Assembly: GCA_003513015.1 (NCBI GenBank)
Contig: DOTA01000178.1
Coordinates: 5,819 to 14,613 of the forward strand
Length of the DNA stretch: 8,795 nucleotides
Direction of reading: 5' to 3'
Source: Chloroflexota bacterium
GTDB lineage: Bacteria; Chloroflexota; Anaerolineae; Anaerolineales; UBA11858
Shown: piece after piece, positions 1-6,217 of the stretch
How the letters are laid out: each line of letters starts with the position of its first letter
How positions within the stretch are numbered: position 1 is the first letter of the stretch
Notes under the pieces: model-generated
Databases searched by the model: none
What the model was told of the DNA's origin: nothing
The model's input: the letters and a program-made list of their open reading frames with translations, nothing else
Program-made: the position numbers and the translations under genes

Positions 1-6
1 ATCTTG

Positions 7-1275
7 TCACGGGGCGGCGTGGCAAGTTGAACAATTTTCCGGGTTGTAAGTACTATGACTTTCAGGGATTTGCGGGATTTCCGCGTTCCCGCTGGTGTGA
101 CAGGTCAGGCACATGGCGCTGGTGTAGGTATGATCGGCAGGTTGGGGCTTCATCAATTGCTCGATGGGCAAGGGAGCCTGCTCGACAATGACACTCAGAT
201 TGGCAGACAGCTCGCTCTCTTGAACTTTATCAGCGGTCAGGAAGATTGCCGCGTTTCCGTGGCAGGATTCACAGGATTCGTTTTGCGGGGTATTCCGCTG
301 GATGTTGTGCGGGGTGGCATAAGCCCAGGTGGGCAGCGTTGCGAAATTTGCCATATCTGCGCCGGTATAGAACGAATAGCTGGTAGGATCAACCGGGATA
401 TGGCGCACGGGCACGTATTTATAAGGGCGATCCTCACTCTGCAGGGGGTTGAGGCCGATTAAGAAGGTGGCATACGTGCCTTCGGTGCTGAAATAGGGGT
501 TACCGGTTTCTTCACTGAGCTGCACATGGCAGCCATCGCAACTACTGTAGGAAACCGAGTGGCACACCTGGCAAGAGAGGGTTTCGCCGTGCATTTGGTG
601 CATCTGCACACCATCAGCACCGGCCACCACGCTTTCGTGGCATTGGGTGCAAATTGGGGCTTGCCCGCCATCGTAGCGATCTGCCGGGGTATCAGTGCTC
701 AAGCCCAGGCTGGCGTAATCACCGTGCATCTCAGCCGCGGTGTGGCAATCCGTGCATTTCATGCGTCCCTGGCGGAAGTGCACATCGGCCAGCACACCTT
801 CATTTTTGCCCATATATTCATTACCTACGCGGCTGCCGTGACAGGCCGTGCAGTTGCGAGTGAGCGAGGGTGTCGCTTTGAAAACATGCCCTTCGATCAA
901 ACCGCCACCCACTGAGGCCGGCTGGCTAACATGACAATCGCCACAAGTGGTGTGGCAGCTTTCGCAGTGGTTGCCGAACATTTCTTCCAGAGCGGGGTGA
1001 TCTGCGGGGGTGTTGCGCGCGTCGATGGCGGTCCAATAACCGGTTTGAGCAGCGTGCAAGCTGTTGGGGTACATTTCCGAAACATCGGGATGGCAGGAGG
1101 CACAAACGCTTCCGGGATCATTACTAGGTCGGGCGTTAATGCCTTCGTGAGCAACGGCTTTATCTGCATTGTTCTCACCCAGGTGGCAGTTGATGCAACC
1201 CAGCGTTCCGTGGGCAGTAATCGGAAAGGTTTCGCCATCAACTAAGACTTTTTCCCAAGGCTCCAACGGAGCCAC
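7..1275 (-). CDS. Multihaem cytochrome c, downstream 12-haem part of a TGA-interrupted gene
   Basis: This is the larger, downstream part of one long reading frame (1629 down to 7); a frame-opening GTG lies at 1275-1273 and the stop is TGA at 9-7. Counted from the GTG it has 422 residues and 12 CxxCH motifs, at about residues 27, 58, 104, 111, 142, 174, 209, 235, 246, 335, 389 and 415. Two of them are almost fused (CESCH-TT-CGDCH). Many extra His residues could act as distal haem ligands. The expected role is electron storage or transfer outside the cytoplasmic membrane. There is no signal peptide here, yet haem c is attached after export, so this half cannot work alone. It continues in frame upstream through a TGA into 1285-1629, which supplies a lipoprotein signal and a thirteenth haem site. 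A purine-rich GAGGGGG lies 4 nt before the GTG, so separate initiation is possible on paper. I regard the joined 540-codon frame as the real gene, whether recoded, mutated or misread. The specific substrate is unknown. Confidence 0.85.
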   Translation of the reverse strand: MAPLEPWEKVLVDGETFPITAHGTLGCINCHLGENNADKAVAHEGINARPSNDPGSVCASCHPDVSEMYPNSLHAAQTGYWTAIDARNTPADHPALEEMFGNHCESCHTTCGDCHVSQPASVGGGLIEGHVFKATPSLTRNCTACHGSRVGNEYMGKNEGVLADVHFRQGRMKCTDCHTAAEMHGDYASLGLSTDTPADRYDGGQAPICTQCHESVVAGADGVQMHQMHGETLSCQVCHSVSYSSCDGCHVQLSEETGNPYFSTEGTYATFLIGLNPLQSEDRPYKYVPVRHIPVDPTSYSFYTGADMANFATLPTWAYATPHNIQRNTPQNESCESCHGNAAIFLTADKVQESELSANLSVIVEQAPLPIEQLMKPQPADHTYTSAMCLTCHTSGNAEIPQIPESHSTYNPENCSTCHAAP

Positions 1276-1287
1276 AGAACCCCCTCA
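1259..1287 (-). other. In-frame TGA with adjacent hairpin (candidate selenocysteine insertion element)
   Basis: The coding strand reads ...GluGlyGlnGly-TGA-GlyGlySerVal... with both sides in one frame. Eleven nt after the TGA comes GGCTCC-GTT-GGAGCC (1273-1259), a perfect 6-bp stem. Its base may extend past a U-U mismatch by five mostly wobble pairs (1275-1279 with 1257-1253). The apical loop GUU starts with G and lies 17 nt after the UGA. Known bacterial SECIS elements are short stems just downstream of the UGA, with a G-containing small loop roughly 16-37 nt away, so the geometry fits. Genome-wide TGA reassignment is unlikely, because TGA ends the gene at 4811 inside an ATGA overlap. A TGG (Trp) to TGA change by mutation or sequencing error would explain the TGA equally well, but would leave the hairpin a coincidence. 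No selA, selB, selC or selD gene is in the window. Confidence 0.4.
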
Positions 1288-1629
1288 ACCCTGGCCTTCA
1301 TTTTCACTGACCACTTCGGCAACCGGATCAGCCGTATCGATCAGCATTTGTTGGTTAGTATGGCACTCGAGGCAGTTATCCACCTGAGGTTCAGCAACCA
1401 CTTCCTCGGTCGGTTCGGGAACTGATGGTTGAGTCGGCGTGGCCGCGGCTGCTTCCGGCATCTCAGTCAGCCTGGCAGCGACTTCCCCCGGATCATTCAT
1501 CGGGGCCGGATAAGCATACTCCGTGGGGGTGGGCAATGCGGCTGTGGGGGTGGGTTGACCGGCACAACTAGATAGACCCATCAAGGCTAATAAGGCTATC
1601 GCAAAAATCAAATTTTTCATTCTTCTCAT
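1285..1629 (-). CDS. Lipoprotein N-terminal part of the same multihaem cytochrome, ending at an in-frame TGA
   Basis: This 114-codon stretch begins MRRMKN and has a hydrophobic segment ending in a lipobox (LSSC, lipidated Cys about residue 22). A Thr/Pro/Ala/Glu-rich linker with PTPT repeats follows, then one CxxCH (CLECH, residues 86-90). I chose the ATG at 1629 because AGGAAG lies 5 nt upstream of it. The frame stays open back to an ATG at 1692, but that adds a charged 21-residue leader in front of a good lipoprotein signal. The frame ends at TGA (1287-1285) and then runs on without a shift into the 12-haem region at 1275. A one-haem stub with a long linker makes little sense as a finished product, so this is best read as the N-terminus of a 13-haem lipid-anchored cytochrome. 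It could be one protein with UGA recoding, a pseudogene, or a gene with a base-call error. The gene is divergent from the octahaem lipoprotein at 2141. Confidence 0.75.
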   Translation of the reverse strand: MRRMKNLIFAIALLALMGLSSCAGQPTPTAALPTPTEYAYPAPMNDPGEVAARLTEMPEAAAATPTQPSVPEPTEEVVAEPQVDNCLECHTNQQMLIDTADPVAEVVSENEGQG

Positions 1630-1899
1630 AAAAACTTCCTGAAACACCATTTTTGATGAACGGGCGCGATCCGAAAAGATACACTTGTTCATATTTTCAC
1701 TAATTATTCTATTGAATTAGCAACCTTTCTCACAGTGACAAAGGTAATACTTACCTATCGGGTTTACTTATCAGCTTCAATAAGAAAAATATATGATACT
1801 GACCCCAAAATATACCGAATACTTATTATTCAGGCATTCAAGCATAAACTTTCATGCCACCCATCCATTCCAGAAAAATCTCAACAGCGTTGTAATGCA

Positions 1900-1915
1900 T
1901 GTGACTAAGATCACA
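1900..1915. promoter_or_regulatory. CRP/FNR-superfamily operator, exact TGTGA-N6-TCACA
   Basis: The sequence TGTGA-CTAAGA-TCACA is a perfect match to the classical CRP half-site pair, with one further A/T pair on each side. Its centre lies about 56 bp upstream of the TATAAT box at 1961-1966. For a start near 1973 that puts the centre near -65, close to the class I activator position. The plus-strand promoter has no recognisable -35 hexamer at the right spacing, as expected for an activator-dependent promoter. Regulators of this superfamily often sense oxygen, NO or redox state, which suits a cytochrome locus. Which family member binds here is unknown. Confidence 0.55.
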
Positions 1916-1960
1916 TTACGCTTATGTAATTTACAACTCAGCACATTGGGATGAATAGGC

Positions 1961-1966
1961 TATAAT
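1961..1966 (+). promoter_or_regulatory. Candidate -10 box (TATAAT) for the octahaem lipoprotein gene
   Basis: A consensus TATAAT lies about 175 bases upstream of the start at 2141 and downstream of the CRP-type site. No good -35 hexamer sits 16-18 bp upstream. TTGGGA at 1946-1951 is only 9 bp away and TTACAA at 1931-1936 is 24 bp away. The region is AT-rich, so a chance match is possible; the spacing to the operator is the main support. Confidence 0.35.
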
Positions 1967-2034
1967 TCTTACCATTATTAAGAAATAATTAATAACTTTC
2001 GATTCTTTGGGAATCTCCGTGATAACCGATATAT

Positions 2035-2075
2035 GTGGGGGTGTTTTGCGTGCGAAGTACGCAAAACACCCCCAC
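2035..2075. repeat. Perfect 17-bp inverted repeat (hairpin) in the 5' leader
   Basis: The left arm GTGGGGGTGTTTTGCGT (2035-2051) and right arm (2059-2075) are exact reverse complements around a 7-nt loop. No T-run follows on either strand, so this is not a standard intrinsic terminator. It lies between the candidate -10 box and the ribosome binding site, so it would form in the leader RNA of the gene at 2141. It may be a REP-like dispersed palindrome, a small non-autonomous element or a regulatory RNA structure. The reading frame of the downstream gene stays open across it back to 2033, but this stretch looks like palindrome, not protein. Confidence 0.75.
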
Positions 2076-2140
2076 GGGTATCCTTGCCAACTCTATCTCG
2101 GGTAAATTTTTCAGGTAAAACTTTCTTGAGGAGAATGATG

Positions 2141-3430
2141 ATGAACAAAAAAATCTTATGGATATTTGGCGCGCTGCTGATCTTAGGGCTACTGTTAAGC
2201 GCCTGTACCGGATCTACTGGGGAGCAAGGTGTTCCCGGACCCGCCGGGCCGGCTGGCCCCGAAGGTCCCCAGGGGCCATTTGGGCCGGTTGGGCCCGAAG
2301 GGCCGCAAGGGCCTCCAGGAGAAGCCGCTGAAGTCAGTGCTGTGCCTGCTGATTATGTAGGCGCTCAAGTTTGTGCCGGCTGCCACAGCGATATTGCCGC
2401 AGTTTTTAACATGTCGGGGCACTCGCACAGTCTCAGCGAAGTGACCAGTGGTCAGGCCCCAGAGTTCCCCTTCAGCGTAGTGAGTGAACTCCCCGAAGGC
2501 TACACTTGGGATGACATTTTGTACGTGATCGGCGGCTACAACTGGAAATACCGTTTGGTCGGCCTGGACGGGTACATGATCACCAATCCCAAAGGTGGAA
2601 TCGATGCCGAATTCCTAAACCAGTATAATTTTCCAAATCCTGTAACCGGCTCCGAAGGCGGCTGGGCCACCTATCACTCGGGGGAAGAGAATGTATCTTT
2701 TGATTGCGGCTCCTGCCATACCACCGGATTTAACCCCACAGCCAAGAATGAACTTGCCGGAATCGCGGGAACCTGGAGTGAGGAAGGCGTCCAATGTGAA
2801 GAATGCCACGGCCCTGGCAGTTTGCACATGACCAACCCGCGCGGCTTCGCCATGAAAATCGAGCGTGATTCTACATTCTGCGGTTCCTGCCACACCCGCG
2901 ATACTTCGGAAGAAGTTAATGCTGAGAACGGCTTTATCCAACACCACGAGCAATATGAAGAGCTCTTCCAGAGCAAACATCTGGTGATTAACTGTGTCAC
3001 CTGCCATGATCCCCACACCGGCGTTGTTCAACTTCGCAAGGCCCAGGAAGCAGATTCAGCAGTGCAAACAACCCGCACACAGTGTGAGAACTGCCACTTC
3101 CAAGAAGCAAAATTCCAAGATTCGTTCGTGCACCCCCTGGTGGCCGATTGCATCGATTGCCACATGCCGCGCGTTACCATGAGCGCTACAAGCAACGCTG
3201 ACACCTTCACTGGCGATATCCGCACACACTTGATGGCGATTGATCCCTATCAGATCGGTCAGTTTAGCGAAGATGGCACCACCGCCCTCTCCCAGATTTC
3301 GCTGGATTTTGCCTGCCGCCACTGCCATAGTGAAAATGGTTCAGCAAGCGTCAAAACTGATGAAGAGTTGATCAACAAAGCCGTTGACTATCACGCTCGA
3401 CCCGTTGTAGAAGAAACGCCAACCCCTTAA
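2141..3430 (+). CDS. Octahaem cytochrome c lipoprotein with collagen-like Gly-X-Y segment
   Basis: The 429-residue protein has eight CxxCH motifs at residues 78, 189, 219, 247, 285, 315, 337 and 392. It opens with a lipoprotein signal (MNKKILW, then LLSAC with lipidated Cys22). Residues 24-62 form 13 uninterrupted Gly-X-Y triplets rich in Pro, a collagen-like stalk. The haem region has features of the cytochrome c554/multihaem reductase superfamily: a CAGCH near the N-terminus followed by a His-rich segment, and a CIDCHMP motif like that seen in NrfA-type proteins. It lacks a clear signature for a specific reductase. Expected role: a membrane-tethered electron carrier or terminal reductase outside the membrane, with the haem domain held away from the lipid surface. 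Three ATGs in a row occur at 2135, 2138 and 2141; 2141 is chosen because GAGGAG ends 7 nt before it. The C-terminus ends ETPTP, as if a linker or truncated extension. A terminator follows, so it may be monocistronic. Confidence 0.85.
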   Translation: MNKKILWIFGALLILGLLLSACTGSTGEQGVPGPAGPAGPEGPQGPFGPVGPEGPQGPPGEAAEVSAVPADYVGAQVCAGCHSDIAAVFNMSGHSHSLSEVTSGQAPEFPFSVVSELPEGYTWDDILYVIGGYNWKYRLVGLDGYMITNPKGGIDAEFLNQYNFPNPVTGSEGGWATYHSGEENVSFDCGSCHTTGFNPTAKNELAGIAGTWSEEGVQCEECHGPGSLHMTNPRGFAMKIERDSTFCGSCHTRDTSEEVNAENGFIQHHEQYEELFQSKHLVINCVTCHDPHTGVVQLRKAQEADSAVQTTRTQCENCHFQEAKFQDSFVHPLVADCIDCHMPRVTMSATSNADTFTGDIRTHLMAIDPYQIGQFSEDGTTALSQISLDFACRHCHSENGSASVKTDEELINKAVDYHARPVVEETPTP

Positions 3431-3439
3431 AACTCAGAA

Positions 3440-3482
3440 TCAACAAAAATGGGGCGGGAATTCTCCGTCCCATTTTTGTTGA
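3440..3482. terminator. Hairpin terminator after the octahaem gene
   Basis: An 18-bp stem (3440-3457 with 3465-3482, one G-U pair) surrounds the 7-nt loop GAATTCT, just 9 bases after the TAA. GC-rich pairs sit near the loop and the 3' arm carries TTTTT, so it resembles an intrinsic terminator with the U-run partly inside the stem. The mirrored A-run means it could act in either direction. The rest of the gap (3483-3677) shows only a weak TATACT (3587-3592) as a promoter candidate. Confidence 0.7.
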
Positions 3483-3677
3483 AATCAATTTCGCCAATGA
3501 CACTTTGCTTGATTCCTAACAAAACTATTAGCCCTGATGATAGGAATCTCTAAGGTTATCAAATGCCATAAGCTAAACCCTTATGCTATACTCTACGGCG
3601 ATCTAAAAGTAATAAAAATAACAAATGACTAGAACGATAAGAAACAGAAATATTAAGAAGGATGTGAGGAGGCGAAT

Positions 3678-4811
3678 TTGAAAGTAAAACTACTCTCACA
3701 ACTGTGTATTGGAGCCCTGATTGCCGCCGCGGTCTGCTTTAGCTTTATTGGCTCAGCCGCTGCCCAACCACTGGCTTCTCACGAGGCTGAACCAGGCATT
3801 GCAGATGAAACTTGCCTTGAATGTCACGATGTGCCCGGTCTGACAACCACCCTCCCCTCCGGAGAGGAAATTTATATCTCGGTAGATCGGGTGATGCACA
3901 CCGTATCCATTCATGGACGGAATGGCTATGCCTGTGTGCAATGCCACAGAGATATTGATGGATATCCCCACCGTGAAATTCCAGTTCAGACTGCTCGGGA
4001 ATACACCGTTTATCAGAACCAATCCTGTGCCTATTGCCATCCTGGTGCTGCGGAGGCCAACCGGGCCGGTGCGCATCAGATCTTCCGGGAAGCTGGAATT
4101 TTAGAGGCTGCCGTTTGCTCAGATTGTCACGGTTCCCATAATGTAGATTCTCTCACCCCACCCCGCAGCAATATTCCAAAAACCTGTGAGCGCTGTCACT
4201 CCGAAATTTTCAACGAATACAAAGATAGCGTGCATGGTGCTGCCTTAATTGGTGAGGGCAACCCCGATGTGCCCGATTGCTCAACTTGCCATGGCAACCA
4301 CGATATTAAAGGGCCGAACTCATCTGATGCTTTCCGTTTGTATTCACCCTTGATCTGTGCGGAATGCCATGCTAATGAAGCCCTGATGGAAAAATACGAC
4401 ATCAGTACCCACGTTTTTGATACCTATGTTTCCGATTTCCACGGCACAACGGTAACGGTTTTCGAGAAAATATCTCCCGATCAGGAAACCAATAAACCGG
4501 TGTGTATTGATTGCCACGGGGTGCATAACATGAAGAAGCATGATGATCCCGAAAGCCAGGTGATGAAAGATAATCTCTTGAAAACCTGCCAGAAATGTCA
4601 CCCCGATGCTTCCCAGAATTTCCCCAACTCCTGGCTCGGACACTATGAACCTAGTTTAGATAAATACCCCTTGCTTTATTTTGTCAATCTATTCTATTTC
4701 ATTGTAATCCCAGTGACCATTGGAGGCATGATCCTTTTCGTACTCTTAGATGCCCAACACCGCATCCGTAAAAAAATCAGCAAAAATAAAAGTGCGGAGG
4801 TGAAATCATGA
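3678..4811 (+). CDS. Nine-haem cytochrome c with C-terminal membrane anchor
   Basis: The 377-residue protein starts at a TTG, chosen because GAGGAGG (3666-3672) lies 5 nt before it and a full Sec signal peptide follows (hydrophobic residues 10-27, AAA-AQ cleavage region near 27-30). Nine CxxCH motifs sit at residues 46, 86, 117, 147, 170, 201, 227, 276 and 304. Spaced His residues in HGxH-like contexts are candidate distal ligands. Residues 333-357 form one transmembrane helix, followed by a Lys/Arg-rich cytoplasmic tail, so the haem domain faces outward. The stop codon overlaps the start of the b-type cytochrome at 4808 (ATGA), indicating translational coupling and probably a stable complex. 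Likely role: accepting electrons from the membrane b haems and passing them outward. Together with the next gene it looks like a split version of the CbcL design (multihaem c plus di-haem b). The gene has no symbol I can assign. Confidence 0.88.
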   Translation: MKVKLLSQLCIGALIAAAVCFSFIGSAAAQPLASHEAEPGIADETCLECHDVPGLTTTLPSGEEIYISVDRVMHTVSIHGRNGYACVQCHRDIDGYPHREIPVQTAREYTVYQNQSCAYCHPGAAEANRAGAHQIFREAGILEAAVCSDCHGSHNVDSLTPPRSNIPKTCERCHSEIFNEYKDSVHGAALIGEGNPDVPDCSTCHGNHDIKGPNSSDAFRLYSPLICAECHANEALMEKYDISTHVFDTYVSDFHGTTVTVFEKISPDQETNKPVCIDCHGVHNMKKHDDPESQVMKDNLLKTCQKCHPDASQNFPNSWLGHYEPSLDKYPLLYFVNLFYFIVIPVTIGGMILFVLLDAQHRIRKKISKNKSAEVKS

Positions 4812-5968
4812 GCACGGAACGCGCCTACAAACGTTTTACCATCTCAGATCGGATCGAGCACTGGAGTGAAATGTTGGCTTTCCTCACCCTGGGAACGACC
4901 GGCTTGATTCAGCGCTACGCTAAATGGCCAATATCTCTAAAAATTATGGAAGGGCTGGGTGGAATTGACCGTGTGCGTCTGATCCACCACAGCGCGGCAG
5001 TATTACTGATGCTGGCTGTGATCTACCATATCGGGGCTGCCGGGTACAAATATTACGTCAAACGAACACCCATCAAAATGCTGCCCAATTTGCGGGATGT
5101 GACCAATGCCTGGGGCTGGGTACTCTACAATCTTGGCAAACGCGACAGACATCCCCAGGAAGACCGCTTCACTTTTGGTGAAAAACTCGAATATTGGGCT
5201 TTTGTTTGGGGTACGATTGTAATGGGGTTGACCGGTTTTGCCCTCTGGAATCCCCTGGCTACCAGCAGACTCTTACCCGGTGTAGTGATCCCGGCCGCCA
5301 AACTTGCTCACAGCCTGGAAGCTGTTTTGGCTGTGTTAGCAATCATCATCTGGCATTTTTACAACGTACATATCAAAATGCTGAACAAGAGCATGTTTAC
5401 TGGCAAAATGAGCGAAGAAGATATGCTGCATGAGCATCCGCTAGAATTGGCGGATATCAAAGCTGGCGTACATCTCCCTATCCCCGACCCTGAGGGTGAG
5501 AAAAAACGCTTGCGCATTTTCTTGCCGGTATATTTTGTTGCCGCTGCCGTGATGTTAGCAGGCGTATATTTCTTTATTGCGGGTGAAAATACCGCCCTGG
5601 CTACCGTACCACCCGCTACAGATATTGAAATTTTTGTGCCGCTAACCCCAACACCTTTCCCAACCGCAGCTCCCACCCCAACTTCTGCGCCGATTCTAAG
5701 CGTTACCTGGGATGGGGGTGTTGGCGAATTATTCAACACCAAATGCGGAACTTGCCACAATGCTAGCGCGATGCTGGGTGGCTTGGATTTAACATCCTAC
5801 CAATCTGCCCTAACCGGGGGAAAATCTGGCCCTGTGGTGGTTCCCGGTGATCCTGATAACAGCCCGGTGATTATCCGCCAGGAAGCCGGTAACCATCCGG
5901 GGCAACTCAGCCCGGAAGATATCGATATCTTGCGAGAGTGGATTTCGACGGGCGCACTTGAAAAATAA
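4808..5968 (+). CDS. Di-haem b-type membrane cytochrome (FdnI/HydC-like) fused to a cytochrome c domain
   Basis: The 386-residue protein has about five transmembrane segments (roughly 22-38, 58-82, 128-148, 165-187 and 237-258). The first four resemble the gamma subunits of formate dehydrogenase and Ni-Fe hydrogenase. Candidate b-haem ligands are His18 (RIEHW), His60/61 (IHHSAA), His74, His168 (LAHS) and His183 (IWHFYNVH). After the fifth helix a Thr/Pro linker (279-295) leads to a small cytochrome c module. That module has CGTCH at 313-317 plus the GLDLTSY and VxPGD motifs typical of planctomycete-type (PSCyt1-like) domains. Such b subunits exchange electrons with menaquinol in the membrane. 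Here the partner is the nine-haem cytochrome encoded just upstream, with a 4-base start/stop overlap and GGAGG at 4796-4800. The extra c haem is unusual for the family and gives a built-in exit on the outer face. Direction of electron flow cannot be read from the sequence. A strong terminator follows. Confidence 0.87.
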   Translation: MSTERAYKRFTISDRIEHWSEMLAFLTLGTTGLIQRYAKWPISLKIMEGLGGIDRVRLIHHSAAVLLMLAVIYHIGAAGYKYYVKRTPIKMLPNLRDVTNAWGWVLYNLGKRDRHPQEDRFTFGEKLEYWAFVWGTIVMGLTGFALWNPLATSRLLPGVVIPAAKLAHSLEAVLAVLAIIIWHFYNVHIKMLNKSMFTGKMSEEDMLHEHPLELADIKAGVHLPIPDPEGEKKRLRIFLPVYFVAAAVMLAGVYFFIAGENTALATVPPATDIEIFVPLTPTPFPTAAPTPTSAPILSVTWDGGVGELFNTKCGTCHNASAMLGGLDLTSYQSALTGGKSGPVVVPGDPDNSPVIIRQEAGNHPGQLSPEDIDILREWISTGALEK

Positions 5969-5986
5969 ACACTCGCAAAAGCACAC

Positions 5987-6022
5987 ACGGGTATTCACAT
6001 TTTGTGAATACCCGTTTTTTTT
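5987..6022 (+). terminator. Intrinsic terminator after the cytochrome b-c fusion gene
   Basis: A perfect 13-bp stem (ACGGGTATTCACA at 5987-5999 with 6003-6015) closes on a 3-nt loop. It runs into eight consecutive T residues (6015-6022). This is the clearest rho-independent terminator in the window and lies 18 bases past the TAA. It ends the two-gene transcript 3678-5968. Confidence 0.93.
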
Positions 6023-6118
6023 GTTATCGAAATTGTAATGTTCCAGACCCGCCACAAATTACTTTAACATGGTATAACAGGATATAGCTAGTAAGAATTG
6101 GCACAATTAGTTTTCGCA

Positions 6119-6155
6119 TAAAAACAGCTTCCTTTTGAAGGGATGGCTGTTTTTA
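6119..6155. terminator. Leader hairpin upstream of the NapC-type gene (possible attenuator)
   Basis: A 10-bp stem (TAAAAACAGC at 6119-6128 with 6146-6155) encloses a 17-nt loop whose ends (TTCC and GGA) can pair further. The 3' arm carries TTTTT but no U-run follows the stem. It lies about 48 nt upstream of the Shine-Dalgarno sequence (6203-6207). A TATAAC at 6073-6078 could be a -10 box ahead of it. It could be an attenuator, a weak second terminator or an RNA-stability structure. Confidence 0.35.
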
Positions 6156-6217
6156 GAAAATTGCCAGGACTACCAGAATATCATTGCTGAAATATTTTCA
6201 AAGAGGTAAAAAGATTG

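Larger units (their letters stand above)
1630..2140. other. Divergent intergenic region between two multihaem cytochrome genes
   Basis: About 510 bases separate the start of the minus-strand 13-haem gene from the start of the plus-strand octahaem gene. The region is AT-rich and holds no convincing coding frame. It contains a CRP-type palindrome (1900-1915), a small TGTAA-T-TTACA palindrome (1925-1935), a TATAAT box (1961-1966) and a long perfect hairpin (2035-2075). The Shine-Dalgarno sequence GAGGAG is at 2128-2133. I could not identify a convincing promoter for the minus-strand gene in 1630-1880. One regulator could control both directions, but that is an inference from the layout. Confidence 0.7.

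Noticed and set aside
55..1245. Several open frames on the plus strand (for example 55-462, 526-915, 931-1245)
   Set aside because: They lie antisense to the multihaem gene, have no ribosome binding sites or domains, and their composition is explained by the repeated Cys/His codons on the other strand.
1285..1287. Genome-wide use of TGA as tryptophan
   Set aside because: TGA is the stop of the gene at 3678-4811 inside a normal ATGA overlap, and the other proteins encode their Trp residues as TGG.
2033..2134. Upstream ATG at 2033 as the start of the octahaem gene
   Set aside because: The added stretch is encoded by the 17-bp palindrome, lacks a ribosome binding site and would bury the lipoprotein signal; the ATG at 2141 has GAGGAG 7 nt upstream.
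2195..3328. Minus-strand open frames within the octahaem gene
   Set aside because: They have no initiation signals or recognisable domains and mirror the coding strand.
3587..3592. TATACT as the promoter of the nine-haem gene
   Set aside because: No -35 at a suitable distance and the region is AT-rich; kept only as a weak possibility.
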